24,826 nt of DNA from JASHVB01 sp049522565 (GCA_049522565.1 JBEKNT010000100.1:1-24826); one strand, 5' to 3'; shown: positions 1 to 8,129, numbered from the stretch's first letter. A program made the numbers and translations. The notes: generated by a model not told the origin, from the letters alone.

Positions 1-62
1 AACGTAACGCCGACGCCGCGGCTGTTTCCCACCGACCCGAATATGCTCTAGCGTCGTGCGTC

Positions 63-1103
63 ATGGCCACCTTGATCCTTACCGGCGACGTCAATCTGAT
101 GAACGTCGACGACCCCGCGGTGCCGTTCGCGCGCGTGCGCGACGCGTTCCGTGATGCCGACCTGGTGTTCTCCAACCTGGAATGCTGCCTCTACCAGCCG
201 CCGGGGGGGCACTCGTTCCACAACGAGGGTTTCTTAGCTGATCCGGCGATCGGGGGCGAGGCGCTGCGTATGGCGGGCATCGGCGCGGTGGGCATCGCCA
301 ACAACGTCAACTACGGCGAGGCCGCGATCCTCGCGTCCGTCGCGCGGCTCGACGCGATCGGCATGCCGCATACCGGCGCCGGGGCGAACCTTGCGGCGGC
401 ACGCGCGCCGGTATTGCTGCAACGCGGCGGGCTGCGGTTCGGCTGCCTGCAACGCAGCTCGGTGTACTGGCCGACCAACCACGAAGCCGGCCCGCATGAT
501 CCCGGCATTGCGGTGATCCGCGGCCACACCGCCTACCAGGTGCCGATGCACAAGATACGGCCGGAGATTCCGCCGATGAACCGGCCGGGCATACCTCCGG
601 TTGTCGTCACCTGGGCTGATGCGGATTCCCTGCGCGCGTTCACCGAGGACGTCGCCGCGTTGCGCGCCAACGCCGATGTGGTGGTGGCGTCGTGCCATTG
701 GGGCCTGGGCAAGGACGTGTTGGCCTATATGCGCGAGATTGCCCATGCGGCGATCGACGCCGGCGCCGCCATCGTGGTCGGGCACGGGCCGCATTACTCG
801 CTGCCGGTGGAGGTGTATCGCGGCAAGCCAATCTTCTACGGTCTGGGCAGCTTCTCCTTCCACACCGGCCATGGCGGGCGGCAGCATGGCGACTGGATCG
901 GCATGATGGCGCAGGCGCGGTTCGACGGCGCGCGACTGGCGGAGGTTGGTTTCCGCTTCGTCCGCCACAACGATCGCAACGAGACGGTGCCGTGCGCGCT
1001 GGCGCAAGAGCAGGTGGAATTTGAGGATATTCGGAAGCGGAGCGAGGCGTTCGGGACGCGGTTGAGCGCCAGCGGTGACGCTGTTCTGGTTGAACTCGGC
1101 TGA
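63..1103 (+). CDS. CapA family protein (metallophosphatase fold)
   Basis: A 346-residue protein of the CapA/PgsA family, related to poly-gamma-glutamate capsule synthesis proteins and built on a calcineurin-like metallophosphatase fold. Visible family motifs are the N-terminal GDVNLM (residues 8-13), NLE (38-40), a central ANNVNYG block, SCHWG, and GHGPH (240-244) followed by FYGLGSFSF. The usual ANNH metal-ligand block reads ANNVN here, so one canonical His is absent; this may mark a subfamily rather than loss of function. There is no signal peptide or membrane anchor, unlike classical CapA, so a cytoplasmic location is likely. The ATG at 63 has no strong Shine-Dalgarno sequence, but the motif begins eight residues in, so the start cannot lie much further downstream. 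No capsule genes lie nearby, so a capsule role is not supported; the substrate is unknown. Confidence 0.85.
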   Translation: MATLILTGDVNLMNVDDPAVPFARVRDAFRDADLVFSNLECCLYQPPGGHSFHNEGFLADPAIGGEALRMAGIGAVGIANNVNYGEAAILASVARLDAIGMPHTGAGANLAAARAPVLLQRGGLRFGCLQRSSVYWPTNHEAGPHDPGIAVIRGHTAYQVPMHKIRPEIPPMNRPGIPPVVVTWADADSLRAFTEDVAALRANADVVVASCHWGLGKDVLAYMREIAHAAIDAGAAIVVGHGPHYSLPVEVYRGKPIFYGLGSFSFHTGHGGRQHGDWIGMMAQARFDGARLAEVGFRFVRHNDRNETVPCALAQEQVEFEDIRKRSEAFGTRLSASGDAVLVELG

Positions 1104-1380
1104 CCTCGGACGTTGACCCCAGAGTACAGCGTGCGTGCTGGTATGGTGAGATCTGTCTTGCGGTCCCACCGGCCATCATGATCGACCGCGGTCTTGCGGG
1201 CACGTGCCGATGCTACCCGCGTTGGGTAGTGGGCCAGTTTGAATGTCGGGTCTCGATCCAAAGCGGACCCTCGACAGTGTGTCCCGACGCACGCTCCAAG
1301 CGGAGAATTCGACGTCGGCCTAACGCGTTGGCAAAGTCCCTGGTTTGGCGCAGGCAATCGCGCGTTATGGACTTTTTGCC
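1104..1380. other. Intergenic region with repeat copy A
   Basis: No convincing gene is seen between the CapA-type gene and the MerR gene, whose 3' ends converge here. The open frames crossing it encode Arg/Ser/Pro-rich peptides without recognisable motifs. The stretch contains one copy of the dispersed repeat described at 1224-1247. No clear terminator hairpin was found. Confidence 0.5.
1224..1247 (+). repeat. 24-bp dispersed repeat, copy A
   Basis: This 24-bp block (starting GGGTAGTGGG, ending TTTGAATGTC) recurs perfectly in inverted orientation at 8283-8306. A diverged relative lies at 7189-7209. All three copies are intergenic. The two perfect copies bracket the 7-kb segment holding the metal-homeostasis genes. 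It may be a short dispersed repeat or the end of a lost mobile element; the sequence alone does not decide. Confidence 0.8.
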
Positions 1381-1788
1381 CTACACACCAGGCGCCAAGG
1401 CTTCAATGATGCGGCAATCAGCAACCGTGTCATGCTTGCATTGGTCGACAAGTTGCCGCAGCTCGGTACGAAGGGTAGCTAGATCGGCAAGCTTGCGCTC
1501 AACGTCAATGAGGTGGTGCCGTGCAATCCGGTCAATCTCAGCGCAAGACTGGTCTCGGTCGTCAGAAAGCCGCAACAACTCCCGCACCTCATCCAGTGAG
1601 AATCCGAGGTCACGGCCACGCCGGACGAAGCTCAGCAGCTCAAGGTGATGCCGGGTATAGGCCCGGTAATTGCCGCCGGTGCGGGCCGGCGGCGGCAGTA
1701 GGCCGATCCGCTCATAGTAGCGGATGGTCTCAACCTTGGTGCGGGTCGCGCGCCCTAACTCGCCGATTCTGAGCATATCGGTTACCAT
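1381..1788 (-). CDS. MerR-family metal-responsive regulator (Pb/Cd/Zn-sensor type)
   Basis: A 135-residue MerR-family activator. The N-terminal winged-helix motif is clear (IGELGRATRTKVETIRYYERIGLL, here interrupted for length: residues 7-20 and 21-31), followed by a long dimerisation helix. Three cysteines stand at 82, 117 and 125, with His119. The 35-residue gap between the first two matches PbrR/CadR/ZntR-type sensors and differs from CueR or MerR(Hg). The gene diverges from a cation exporter, and a MerR-type operator fills the space between them, so it probably activates that exporter when Pb2+, Cd2+ or Zn2+ is in excess. The exact metal cannot be assigned. The start is uncertain: the ATG at 1788 has poorly spaced AAGG, and an in-frame ATG lies at 1776. 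Confidence 0.9.
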   Translation of the reverse strand: MVTDMLRIGELGRATRTKVETIRYYERIGLLPPPARTGGNYRAYTRHHLELLSFVRRGRDLGFSLDEVRELLRLSDDRDQSCAEIDRIARHHLIDVERKLADLATLRTELRQLVDQCKHDTVADCRIIEALAPGV

Positions 1789-1791
1789 GCC

Positions 1792-1822
1792 TTGACCCTG
1801 TAGCTGCTACAGGGTTTAGGTA
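1792..1822 (+). promoter_or_regulatory. MerR-type promoter/operator for the cation exporter
   Basis: A -35 box TTGACC (1792-1797) and a weak -10 TAGGTA (1817-1822) are separated by 19 bp, the overlong spacer typical of MerR-activated promoters. The spacer is filled by a perfect palindrome (1795-1815): half-site ACCCTGTAGC, one central T, then its exact reverse complement. The half-site resembles operators known for CadR/PbrR/ZntR proteins. It points toward the exporter and overlaps the likely promoter of the divergent regulator, which suggests autoregulation. Confidence 0.85.
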
Positions 1823-1853
1823 GGCAGTCATCACCTTTTTGTCGAGGATGACC

Positions 1854-2498
1854 ATGGCCTGCTGTCACGATGACCACTGCGCCGTCGCTCCGCCGGTGAA
1901 CGGCTCGGGCTGGCGGCGAGCGCTGTGGATTGCTCTTGTCATCAATGGCGGGTTCTTCCTGGGCGAAATCATCGCCGGCGCTGCCGCCGGCTCTTCGGCC
2001 CTGCAAGCCGACGCGCTGGACTTTCTTGGCGACTCCGCGAACTACGCCATCAGCCTTGGGGTGGCTGGGATGGCGCTGACCTGGCGTTCCCGAGCGGCTC
2101 TCGCCAAAGGCGGCACACTGGTGATCTTAGCGCTGTGGGTACTCGGCAGCACGGCATGGCACGCTTTCCATGGGACGCTACCGGGCGCCGAGGTCATGGG
2201 CGTGGTCGGGTTCGCCGCCCTCGCCGCCAATGGTGGCGTGGCGCTCATGCTCTACGGCTTCCGCGGCGGCAACGCGAACATGCGTTCGGTGTGGATTTGC
2301 TCGCGCAATGACGCACTCGGCAATTTCGCCGTGCTGCTAGCGGCGATCGGGGTCTTTGGCACCGGCACCGGATGGCCGGATGTGATCGTGGCCGCCATCA
2401 TGGGCGGGTTGGGGCTATCGGGCGGTTGGCAGATCATCAGTCAGGCGCGTCGTGAGCTGGGCACTGCCCCTGCTGTGCAGGTTGTGGCGGCGAGATAA
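1854..2498 (+). CDS. Short CDF-type cation exporter
   Basis: A 214-residue inner-membrane protein of the cation diffusion facilitator type, with about six hydrophobic segments. Start: the ATG at 1854 has GAGG six bases upstream; an ATG at 1848 and a TTG at 1839 are alternatives. The N-terminus carries a Cys/His cluster, ACCHDDHC (residues 2-9), probably a metal-binding tail. The canonical transport site (DxxxD in TM2, HxxxD in TM5) appears here as D56xxxD60 and C149xxxD153, so the usual His is Cys. The protein ends after the last helix and lacks the cytosolic C-terminal domain of typical ~300-residue CDFs. With the divergent MerR sensor and operator, it probably expels a thiophilic divalent metal. 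The specific metal is inferred, not shown. Confidence 0.85.
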   Translation: MACCHDDHCAVAPPVNGSGWRRALWIALVINGGFFLGEIIAGAAAGSSALQADALDFLGDSANYAISLGVAGMALTWRSRAALAKGGTLVILALWVLGSTAWHAFHGTLPGAEVMGVVGFAALAANGGVALMLYGFRGGNANMRSVWICSRNDALGNFAVLLAAIGVFGTGTGWPDVIVAAIMGGLGLSGGWQIISQARRELGTAPAVQVVAAR

Positions 2499-2542
2499 TC
2501 CAAAGCCCATGCCGCACGACAATCACACGGATGTATGCCAGC

Positions 2543-4687
2543 TCAAAACTCTGCGTGAAGCCGCAATGAGAAAATCGACACTGGACCCCGGTCGGCATTG
2601 TATCCCGGATCGGCAATGAACTGGTAGTCGGGGGAAACCGTAAGCCATTCATTGACGTGGTAGGCGTAGTAGACCTCGAGCACCTTCTCTTGCTGGTAGT
2701 TCAGCCGGCCATCGCCGATCAGGATGCCGAGACCTCCAGCGGCAAAGTAGGCCCGGGCCGCGGGCGAAAGACCTTCCACCACGCCGCCCATGCCAACCGT
2801 GTCATTGGGGCGCCCCCAGGCGGTTCCCTTCAGCGACATACCGAGAGACAGGCTCGCATCGCAATCGGTCCAGCCGATTTTCTCAGTCTGTCCGGCATCC
2901 CAGGTGATCCGCGAGAACACGCCGAGGTTGTCGCTGATCGCCTGCTCTATGTTGATGATGAACCCATAGTTGGTGCGGACTTCCCGCGTCAGCGCGATAT
3001 TCGGGTAGCCCGGCGACGTCAGCGGCAGGGCGACCGCTTCGGAATAGCTTCCGGCCGTGGCGCGGTTCGCCCACCCGAACAAGCGCAGTTTGCCGGGCTG
3101 CGAGAACACCGAGTATCGCAACTCGAGTTCACCCACATACTCGCCCCTGCTCGGAATGTGCATGTCGAAAGTATTGACATTGGATACGGTGGGAACCAGG
3201 AAGTAGCCGGTTCGGAACGCCCAGTACTGCTGGTTCAGTTCCGCGTAGGCACCCCACGTATAGCTCAGCTTGTCCATAGTCAGGTCATATGAACCACCGC
3301 CATAAATGTTCCAGTTCAGAAAATCAGTCCGCGGATCGTTGGCGTACTGATTCGTGTCAAAGAAATCGGTGACCGCGAACTTGCCGGCCGCAACGGTGAT
3401 GCGCGAGATATCCTCGGTCTCGCCGATCTGGTTCGGGCCATCCTCAATCTTCTCCTGTGGGCCGCCGAGCCCGACGATCTGCTGGACATAAATGCGTGCT
3501 ATGTTGACGCGCGGTATTGGGAAGTTCGACTTCTGCGCCTCGCCGTTGGGGAACGCGGCGACGCCGTAGGTGTTGCTGAGGCCGAAACCCTGCATCAGCT
3601 CGGGGTCGATGTAGATTTCCGTGCCATGCCACGGACGAAACCCGATGAACGCGGTCGAGCTGATGGTATCTTCGAACTGGCTGTTGCCGGTCAGGCTTTG
3701 CGCCCCTTCGTACGGCGAATGGAAGGGCGGATACCCTTGCCCGATAAAAGTGAACTGCCCGTGGATATTCCAGTTGTCGGGGTTGATCGGCCATTGCTCG
3801 CCTGACTGGGGCGTCGTCGTATCGGCGTCCGGCTGGCCGAACTGGTAGTCGAGCCCCACCCGCAGCGTGTGGATGTCGAACGCCGACTCGTATCGCGTGC
3901 CGGACGGGAAGGTCGCCGCGGCGTCGCCGAATTGCTCGTAGAGATATTCGATGCGCGCGGTCCATCGCGGGGCAAACGCCACCTCGGCGCCGATTCCGGC
4001 AGCCCAGCCCCTGCGGGAGCCCAGGACCTGTCCCTGATCATCGGCAAGGCCGGGCGTTTCGATAAAGCGCGCCTGTGACCAGGCGAAGCCGCCGGTCGCA
4101 TAGATCAGCCAGTGGTCGAACGCATATCCGAAGCGGCCACGCACGGTGCCGACATCGTCGATCTTGTCGATAACGGAACTTTGCGTCGTCGTCCGCGTCG
4201 TCGCGACACCATCCTCCAGGAAATTGGGGAAGGACACGTCGGTTTCGGCCCCCAGGACAAACCCGGCGGGGAACATGTAGTCGTATCCGGCCTGGAAACC
4301 GCCGTACAGGCTGCCGAACCAATTACCCGAATTGGGCGCAGTGGAATCGAACAGTGTGCCAGTTAGCCGTCCGCGGCTATAGCCGAAATGACCGCCGATG
4401 TAGAACCCGGTCCAATCATAATCATGGTTCGTCCAGCTCTTCAGCGCACCCTGCTCGGCCTGCTCGGCCTGCTCCGGCATCACCGGTACGATCTGCGGTT
4501 GCGATGCTGGACCGGCCGGCTGAGCGTCGCATATCAGTGGCCAACACAGGAAGCCAACCGCCACAACGGCGGAAGATGTGTCGAATCCCTGGTGGATCCC
4601 GAAGCGGACTGCCGACCGGGGACGCCGGGCGACGGCCCGCGTCAGGGTCTGCAGCCTCGAACTGGCGGATTGCCTGCGGAATACCAT
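2543..4687 (-). CDS. Fused outer-membrane protein: Opa/OmpA-like barrel + OprB-type porin
   Basis: A 714-residue outer-membrane protein. The ATG at 4687 has AGGAAGG seven bases upstream, and a signal sequence ends near CDAQPAG (residues 53-59). After a Pro/Gln-rich linker, residues about 90-295 form an eight-strand Opa/OmpA-like barrel, starting DWTGFYIGGHFGYS and ending RVGLDYQFG. From about 310 to the C-terminal Phe runs an OprB-type (carbohydrate-selective) porin, with NIHGQFTFIGQG near its start and SLRLHAEF at its end. The gene follows mntH on the same strand with about 175 bp between them, so cotranscription is possible. In Bradyrhizobium an outer-membrane channel (MnoP) supplies Mn2+ to MntH; a similar role here is an inference from context. 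Sugar passage, as the OprB family name implies, is the alternative. Confidence 0.85.
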   Translation of the reverse strand: MVFRRQSASSRLQTLTRAVARRPRSAVRFGIHQGFDTSSAVVAVGFLCWPLICDAQPAGPASQPQIVPVMPEQAEQAEQGALKSWTNHDYDWTGFYIGGHFGYSRGRLTGTLFDSTAPNSGNWFGSLYGGFQAGYDYMFPAGFVLGAETDVSFPNFLEDGVATTRTTTQSSVIDKIDDVGTVRGRFGYAFDHWLIYATGGFAWSQARFIETPGLADDQGQVLGSRRGWAAGIGAEVAFAPRWTARIEYLYEQFGDAAATFPSGTRYESAFDIHTLRVGLDYQFGQPDADTTTPQSGEQWPINPDNWNIHGQFTFIGQGYPPFHSPYEGAQSLTGNSQFEDTISSTAFIGFRPWHGTEIYIDPELMQGFGLSNTYGVAAFPNGEAQKSNFPIPRVNIARIYVQQIVGLGGPQEKIEDGPNQIGETEDISRITVAAGKFAVTDFFDTNQYANDPRTDFLNWNIYGGGSYDLTMDKLSYTWGAYAELNQQYWAFRTGYFLVPTVSNVNTFDMHIPSRGEYVGELELRYSVFSQPGKLRLFGWANRATAGSYSEAVALPLTSPGYPNIALTREVRTNYGFIINIEQAISDNLGVFSRITWDAGQTEKIGWTDCDASLSLGMSLKGTAWGRPNDTVGMGGVVEGLSPAARAYFAAGGLGILIGDGRLNYQQEKVLEVYYAYHVNEWLTVSPDYQFIADPGYNADRGPVSIFSLRLHAEF

Positions 4688-4861
4688 CACTGCACCCTTC
4701 CTGCCGCTGTTGCCCGACCGCGGGCCGAACAAGCTTGGGGGGGGACATCAATCACCTGCCGCCAAGTGAGGCGCTGGACGATGGGAACGCTCCGTGGGGG
4801 CGCGTTGTCAGGCCTTGGTCGGCGGGTAGGGACGAGGCCGGAAGACTCGGCGTTGGCTGAC

Positions 4862-6175
4862 TTAACCTGTGTCAGGCAGACCAGGAATGGGAACGCCAAA
4901 GGTCTGCAACAGCAGCACGGTGTTCAGTATCAGCACGATGGCGGTGCCCAGGATCGCCACTACATCGGTCAACCGACGGTTGGCGAATTGGCCCATGATG
5001 TCACGACGCCGGGTGAACAGCACCAACGCGATCATCGGCACCGGCAGAACCAGGCTGAGCACCACCTGGCTGATGACCAGTGCCATCGTGGCGTTCGTGC
5101 CGAGGCCGACGACAATGAAGGCAGGCACCATCGTCGCCAGCCGCCGGACCCAGATCGGGATGCGGAAGCCAACAAAGCCCTGCATGATCATCTGCCCGGC
5201 CATTGTGCCCACCACTGAACTCGATACGCCGGAGGCAATGAGGGATACCAGAAACACTCCGGCGGCGCCGATCCCCAGCAAGGGCGTCAGGGTGTGATAC
5301 GCGGTCTGTATTTCGGCCACCTCGGGGTGGCCGGCATGGAAGGCACTGGAAGCCATCATCACCATGGCCATGTTGACCAGTCCGGCGACCGCCAGCGCTA
5401 TGAGGACCTCGGTGTTGGAGAAGCGGAGCAGCCTGCGCCGCTCGCGGTCGTTGCGGGCCGGGGCGCGCCCTTGGGTCAGCCCGGAATGCAGGTAGACGGC
5501 GTGCGGCATCACAGTTGCGCCAATGATGCCGACCGAGATCGTCAGTGCCGCGGCGTCCGGCATCTGCGGCAGCACGGAATGCAGCGCCGCCGAGCCCCAT
5601 GACACGGGCGCGATGAACATCTCGATCAGATAGCAAAGCCCGATAGTGGCAACCAAGCTGCCGATGATCACCTCCATCGGCCGGAACCCACGCTTCTCGA
5701 CCAGCAATATCGCGTAGGTCACTATCGCCGTGATGATCATCCCGACCAGCAACGGCATCTGGAACAGGAGTGACAAACCGATCGCGCCGCCGAGGAACTC
5801 GGCAAGGTCGGTGGCCATGGCGGCCACCTCGCTGACAACCCACATCGCCAGGACGACCGGTCTGGGGAACTGCTCGCGGCACATCTCGGCAAGATTCCGT
5901 CCGGTGACGATTCCGAGCTTGGCCGACAGCGCCTGGAACAACATCGCGATCACGTTGGCCAGGAGGACCACCCAGAGCAGGACGTAGCCGTATCTTGCGC
6001 CAGCCTGGATGTTCGTCGCGAAGTTGCCTGGATCCATGTAGGCGATCGAGGCGATCACCGCCGGACCGGCGAACAGCAGTGAGGAGCGCAGCCCGATGCG
6101 GCGGCCGCCCAGAGCCTCGCGGATCGCCAGGGTTGTGCGGTCGGTCATGGCCTGCTTGGTCGCAATGTCGCTCAT
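4862..6175 (-). CDS. mntH: Nramp-family divalent metal (Mn2+/Fe2+) transporter MntH
   Basis: A 437-residue proton-coupled Mn2+ importer of the inner membrane, of normal family length with about eleven hydrophobic segments. Both metal-site motifs are intact: DPGN at 48-51 in TM1 and MPH at 223-225 in TM6. The ATG at 6175 has a purine-rich GGGGAAAG about nine bases upstream; an in-frame ATG at 6148 is possible but less likely. It is divergent from mntR, with a candidate promoter and palindromic operator between them, and is followed by the fused porin gene. Repression by Mn-loaded MntR is expected. Confidence 0.95.
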   Translation of the reverse strand: MSDIATKQAMTDRTTLAIREALGGRRIGLRSSLLFAGPAVIASIAYMDPGNFATNIQAGARYGYVLLWVVLLANVIAMLFQALSAKLGIVTGRNLAEMCREQFPRPVVLAMWVVSEVAAMATDLAEFLGGAIGLSLLFQMPLLVGMIITAIVTYAILLVEKRGFRPMEVIIGSLVATIGLCYLIEMFIAPVSWGSAALHSVLPQMPDAAALTISVGIIGATVMPHAVYLHSGLTQGRAPARNDRERRRLLRFSNTEVLIALAVAGLVNMAMVMMASSAFHAGHPEVAEIQTAYHTLTPLLGIGAAGVFLVSLIASGVSSSVVGTMAGQMIMQGFVGFRIPIWVRRLATMVPAFIVVGLGTNATMALVISQVVLSLVLPVPMIALVLFTRRRDIMGQFANRRLTDVVAILGTAIVLILNTVLLLQTFGVPIPGLPDTG

Positions 6176-6207
6176 TCAGCCACTTTCCCCGTATGCCGAT
6201 GCTGCAT

Positions 6208-6235
6208 AGTGTAACCTTGGCTACATCTAGGTCAA
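6208..6235 (-). promoter_or_regulatory. Candidate mntH promoter with palindromic MntR site
   Basis: On the minus strand TTGACC (6235-6230) is followed after 16 bp by TACACT (6213-6208), a reasonable -35/-10 pair for mntH. Overlapping the -10 and spacer is a 16-bp imperfect palindrome at 6210-6225: TGTA, one base, CC, two bases, GG, one base, TACA, with 12 of 16 positions symmetric. Its location suits a repressor site for the MntR encoded next door. The assignment rests on position and symmetry only. Confidence 0.6.
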
Positions 6236-6293
6236 GTGGCTTCGTTATGACGGCATGGGTACGAAGCGGCGGTTGTGGCTCTTGCGGACAAAA

Positions 6294-6311
6294 GTTAGAC
6301 GCGGCTACATC
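6294..6311 (+). promoter_or_regulatory. Second half-site repeat upstream of mntR
   Basis: GGCTACATC at 6303-6311 repeats exactly the nine bases at 6219-6227 within the candidate mntH operator. The left arm (6294-6300) matches the palindrome only in part. It lies about 50 bp before mntR and could be a weaker, autoregulatory MntR site. Confidence 0.35.
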
Positions 6312-6357
6312 AGGCGCGACAGCCGCCTTCCCGGTGGCCCGGGAGAATCGTGAGACC

Positions 6358-6873
6358 ATGCTCGGAGCCCGCTCGCCCGCCGCTTCGACCCCAACCCTGC
6401 CCCCGGAGCGCAGGCAGGCGGCGCAGTTCCGCAAGATGCGCGCCGCCCATTCCGCCGCGCTCTGCGAGGACTACGCAGAGCTGATCGACGACTTGCTGCA
6501 AACATCGGGCGAGGCGCGGGTCACGGACATTGCGCGGCGCCTTGGGGTTTCGCATGCGACTGTCAACAAGAACATCAACAAGATGAAGCGCGAGGGACTG
6601 GCGACGGCCCGGCCCTATCGTGGCGTGTTTCTAACGGACGCGGGGAACGCGCTTGCGGCCCGGATTCGCGCGCGGCATCGCCTGGTTGTCGATTTGTTGC
6701 TGGCGGTGGGGGTTCCTCTCGAGGACGCAGAGCAGGACGCAGAAGGCATCGAGCACTATGTATCCAACGCTGCGTTAAGCGCGTTCGAGCAATTCCTCGG
6801 AATGCGGCGGAAGACCAAAGCAGCCAGAGGCCCCGCCCAAAAAAACCGACGACCCGGTATGAGCAATGCCTGA
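6358..6873 (+). CDS. mntR: Manganese-responsive transcriptional regulator MntR
   Basis: A 171-residue DtxR/MntR-family repressor. A winged helix-turn-helix spans about residues 52-98 (VTDIARRLGVSHATVNKNIN, then a GVFLTDAGNALA wing). It is followed by a metal-binding/dimerisation domain with EQDAEGIEHYVS (125-136), the E. coli-type MntR signature carrying the Glu and His ligands. An N-terminal tail of about 30 residues precedes the domain, and a basic tail follows it. The reading frame is open much further upstream, but the ATG at 6358 gives normal family length and leaves room for the divergent promoters. It should bind Mn2+ and repress mntH and perhaps the porin. mntR itself may be autoregulated through the half-site near 6303. 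Confidence 0.92.
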   Translation: MLGARSPAASTPTLPPERRQAAQFRKMRAAHSAALCEDYAELIDDLLQTSGEARVTDIARRLGVSHATVNKNINKMKREGLATARPYRGVFLTDAGNALAARIRARHRLVVDLLLAVGVPLEDAEQDAEGIEHYVSNAALSAFEQFLGMRRKTKAARGPAQKNRRPGMSNA

Positions 6874-7354
6874 AATGGATCACGACAGATCTTGCCTGCT
6901 GCCTTGAACTCCCATGATGACGGGTGTCGCCGCGTGGAGGCCTAATTCGATTGCACGCGGCCCTCGTTCCTCGAAGCAGCCGCTCGAATGGCGCCGCGAT
7001 CGCTTTGGCAATGAACTCTGCATCACCTGGGCCGCCCGTAGACGTCTTCTCTATATGCTCCCGGCGGTCCAATCAGGGGAAGGAACCGGCAATTTCGCAA
7101 CTGGTGCCAAGCATATTGTCTGTGGCAAGATTCTTGAATCTCGCATCAAATGCCCGGGGCCGAACGTCCGCAATCCACCCAAAGCGGCCGTTCAAACTGA
7201 CCCGCTACCGCCGGCTGGCGTGCGGCCTGTGGATCAGCACCGGAACGAACCACGGGTCCGTCCCGGTCGCCCCCGCCCGCCGCCGCTGCCCCGCCCGGCC
7301 GCACGCAAGCGGCCTGCCCCATTCGCAGCCGGCCACCGAACCCCATAAACCCAC
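6874..7354. other. Intergenic region with diverged repeat copy C
   Basis: Nearly 500 bp between mntR and the next supported gene. Open frames on both strands are rich in Arg/Pro and show no family motif, so I do not call a gene. The stretch contains a diverged copy of the dispersed repeat (7174-7209). Its right end runs into an AT-richer promoter-like segment. Confidence 0.5.
7174..7209 (-). repeat. Diverged dispersed repeat, copy C
   Basis: This 36-bp segment matches 8270-8305 at 29 of 36 positions in the same orientation. The shared parts are TCCACCC at one end and TTCAAACTG with CTACC at the other. It is an older relative of the perfect 24-bp pair at 1224-1247 and 8283-8306. Confidence 0.65.
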
Positions 7355-7383
7355 TTGACAATTTTCCTCTATTATGCTTTTAT
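7355..7383 (+). promoter_or_regulatory. Candidate sigma-70 promoter
   Basis: A consensus -35 TTGACA (7355-7360) is followed after 17 bp by TTTTAT (7378-7383), in a short AT-rich island. Transcription would start near 7390, only a base or two before the ATG at 7392. The mRNA for the downstream protein could therefore be leaderless; no Shine-Dalgarno sequence is present. Confidence 0.55.
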
Positions 7384-7391
7384 TCCGACAA

Positions 7392-8129
7392 ATGTCCGCC
7401 GCAGTCTCCCTCTTCGCGCCTGCCCCCGAGCCCGATCCCGATCGGGCCGGCGACGCCGCGCCCGCCCCACTCCGCCTGGCCGGACTGCTCCGCCGCGTGA
7501 TCAACTACGGCAAGGAGCTTCTCGTCGCCGTGCGGCTGCGCTCCGCCTGCCCGGAATTCCCCCGTCTCGCCAAACCCTTCGGCACCGCCGATCTCCGCTG
7601 CATCCTCGCCCGCATCAACTCTGCCATCGGCCGCGCCCTCGCGCTCGAGGATGGCGTCCACCGGCAGGCCGGCCTCGGCCTCTACGCCGTCGCCGCGCGC
7701 ATGCGCACACCCTCCCCGCGCCAGCCACGCGCCGCCCGACCCGATGCCGTCCGGCCCGATGCCCCGCCGGACCGGGACCCGGCGCCTGCCCGACCGGCCC
7801 GCCGCAGCGACGCTCCGGCGTCACCCACCGTTGCGCAGCTCGCCGCCAAGCTCCGCCATCACCCGGTCGGCGTCGTGCTCGCCGGCATCTGCCGCGATCT
7901 CGGCATCACGCCGCACCATCCGCTGTGGGAGGAAGTGTCCCGCGCCATCGTCGCCTGTGGTGGCAGCATCGCAGAGCTCGAGCAGGACGCGGATACCCGG
8001 TGGTGTTCGAAGCGGTGGCTGGAGATTCCGGTCGCCCGCCCGGCCTCCGTCCCGGCCTGTCTATGGCCGAAATGGTGGCCGCAACCGGCACCAGAAGCCG
8101 CCGTCGCCTGCGCCACCGGCCCGCCCTGA
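7392..8129 (+). CDS. Hypothetical protein
   Basis: I do not recognise a named family. The 245-residue protein has a predicted helical N-terminal half (residues about 25-100, including VINYGKELLVAVRLRS). A Pro/Arg/Asp-rich linker covers about 103-145. A C-terminal helical block about 60 residues long follows, with HHPVGVVLAGICRDLGI and HPLWEEVSRAIVACGG. It has no signal peptide, membrane segment or catalytic motif. The block pattern recalls uncharacterised proteins common in Acetobacteraceae, but that is memory, not a search result. An ATG at 7374 is in frame but falls inside the promoter spacer, so 7392 is preferred. Strong codon-position GC bias supports coding. Confidence 0.6.
   Translation: MSAAVSLFAPAPEPDPDRAGDAAPAPLRLAGLLRRVINYGKELLVAVRLRSACPEFPRLAKPFGTADLRCILARINSAIGRALALEDGVHRQAGLGLYAVAARMRTPSPRQPRAARPDAVRPDAPPDRDPAPARPARRSDAPASPTVAQLAAKLRHHPVGVVLAGICRDLGITPHHPLWEEVSRAIVACGGSIAELEQDADTRWCSKRWLEIPVARPASVPACLWPKWWPQPAPEAAVACATGPP

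Noticed and set aside
6914..7358. Two overlapping 144-codon frames after mntR
   Set aside because: No ribosome site, motif or sensible composition; they cover a diverged dispersed repeat.
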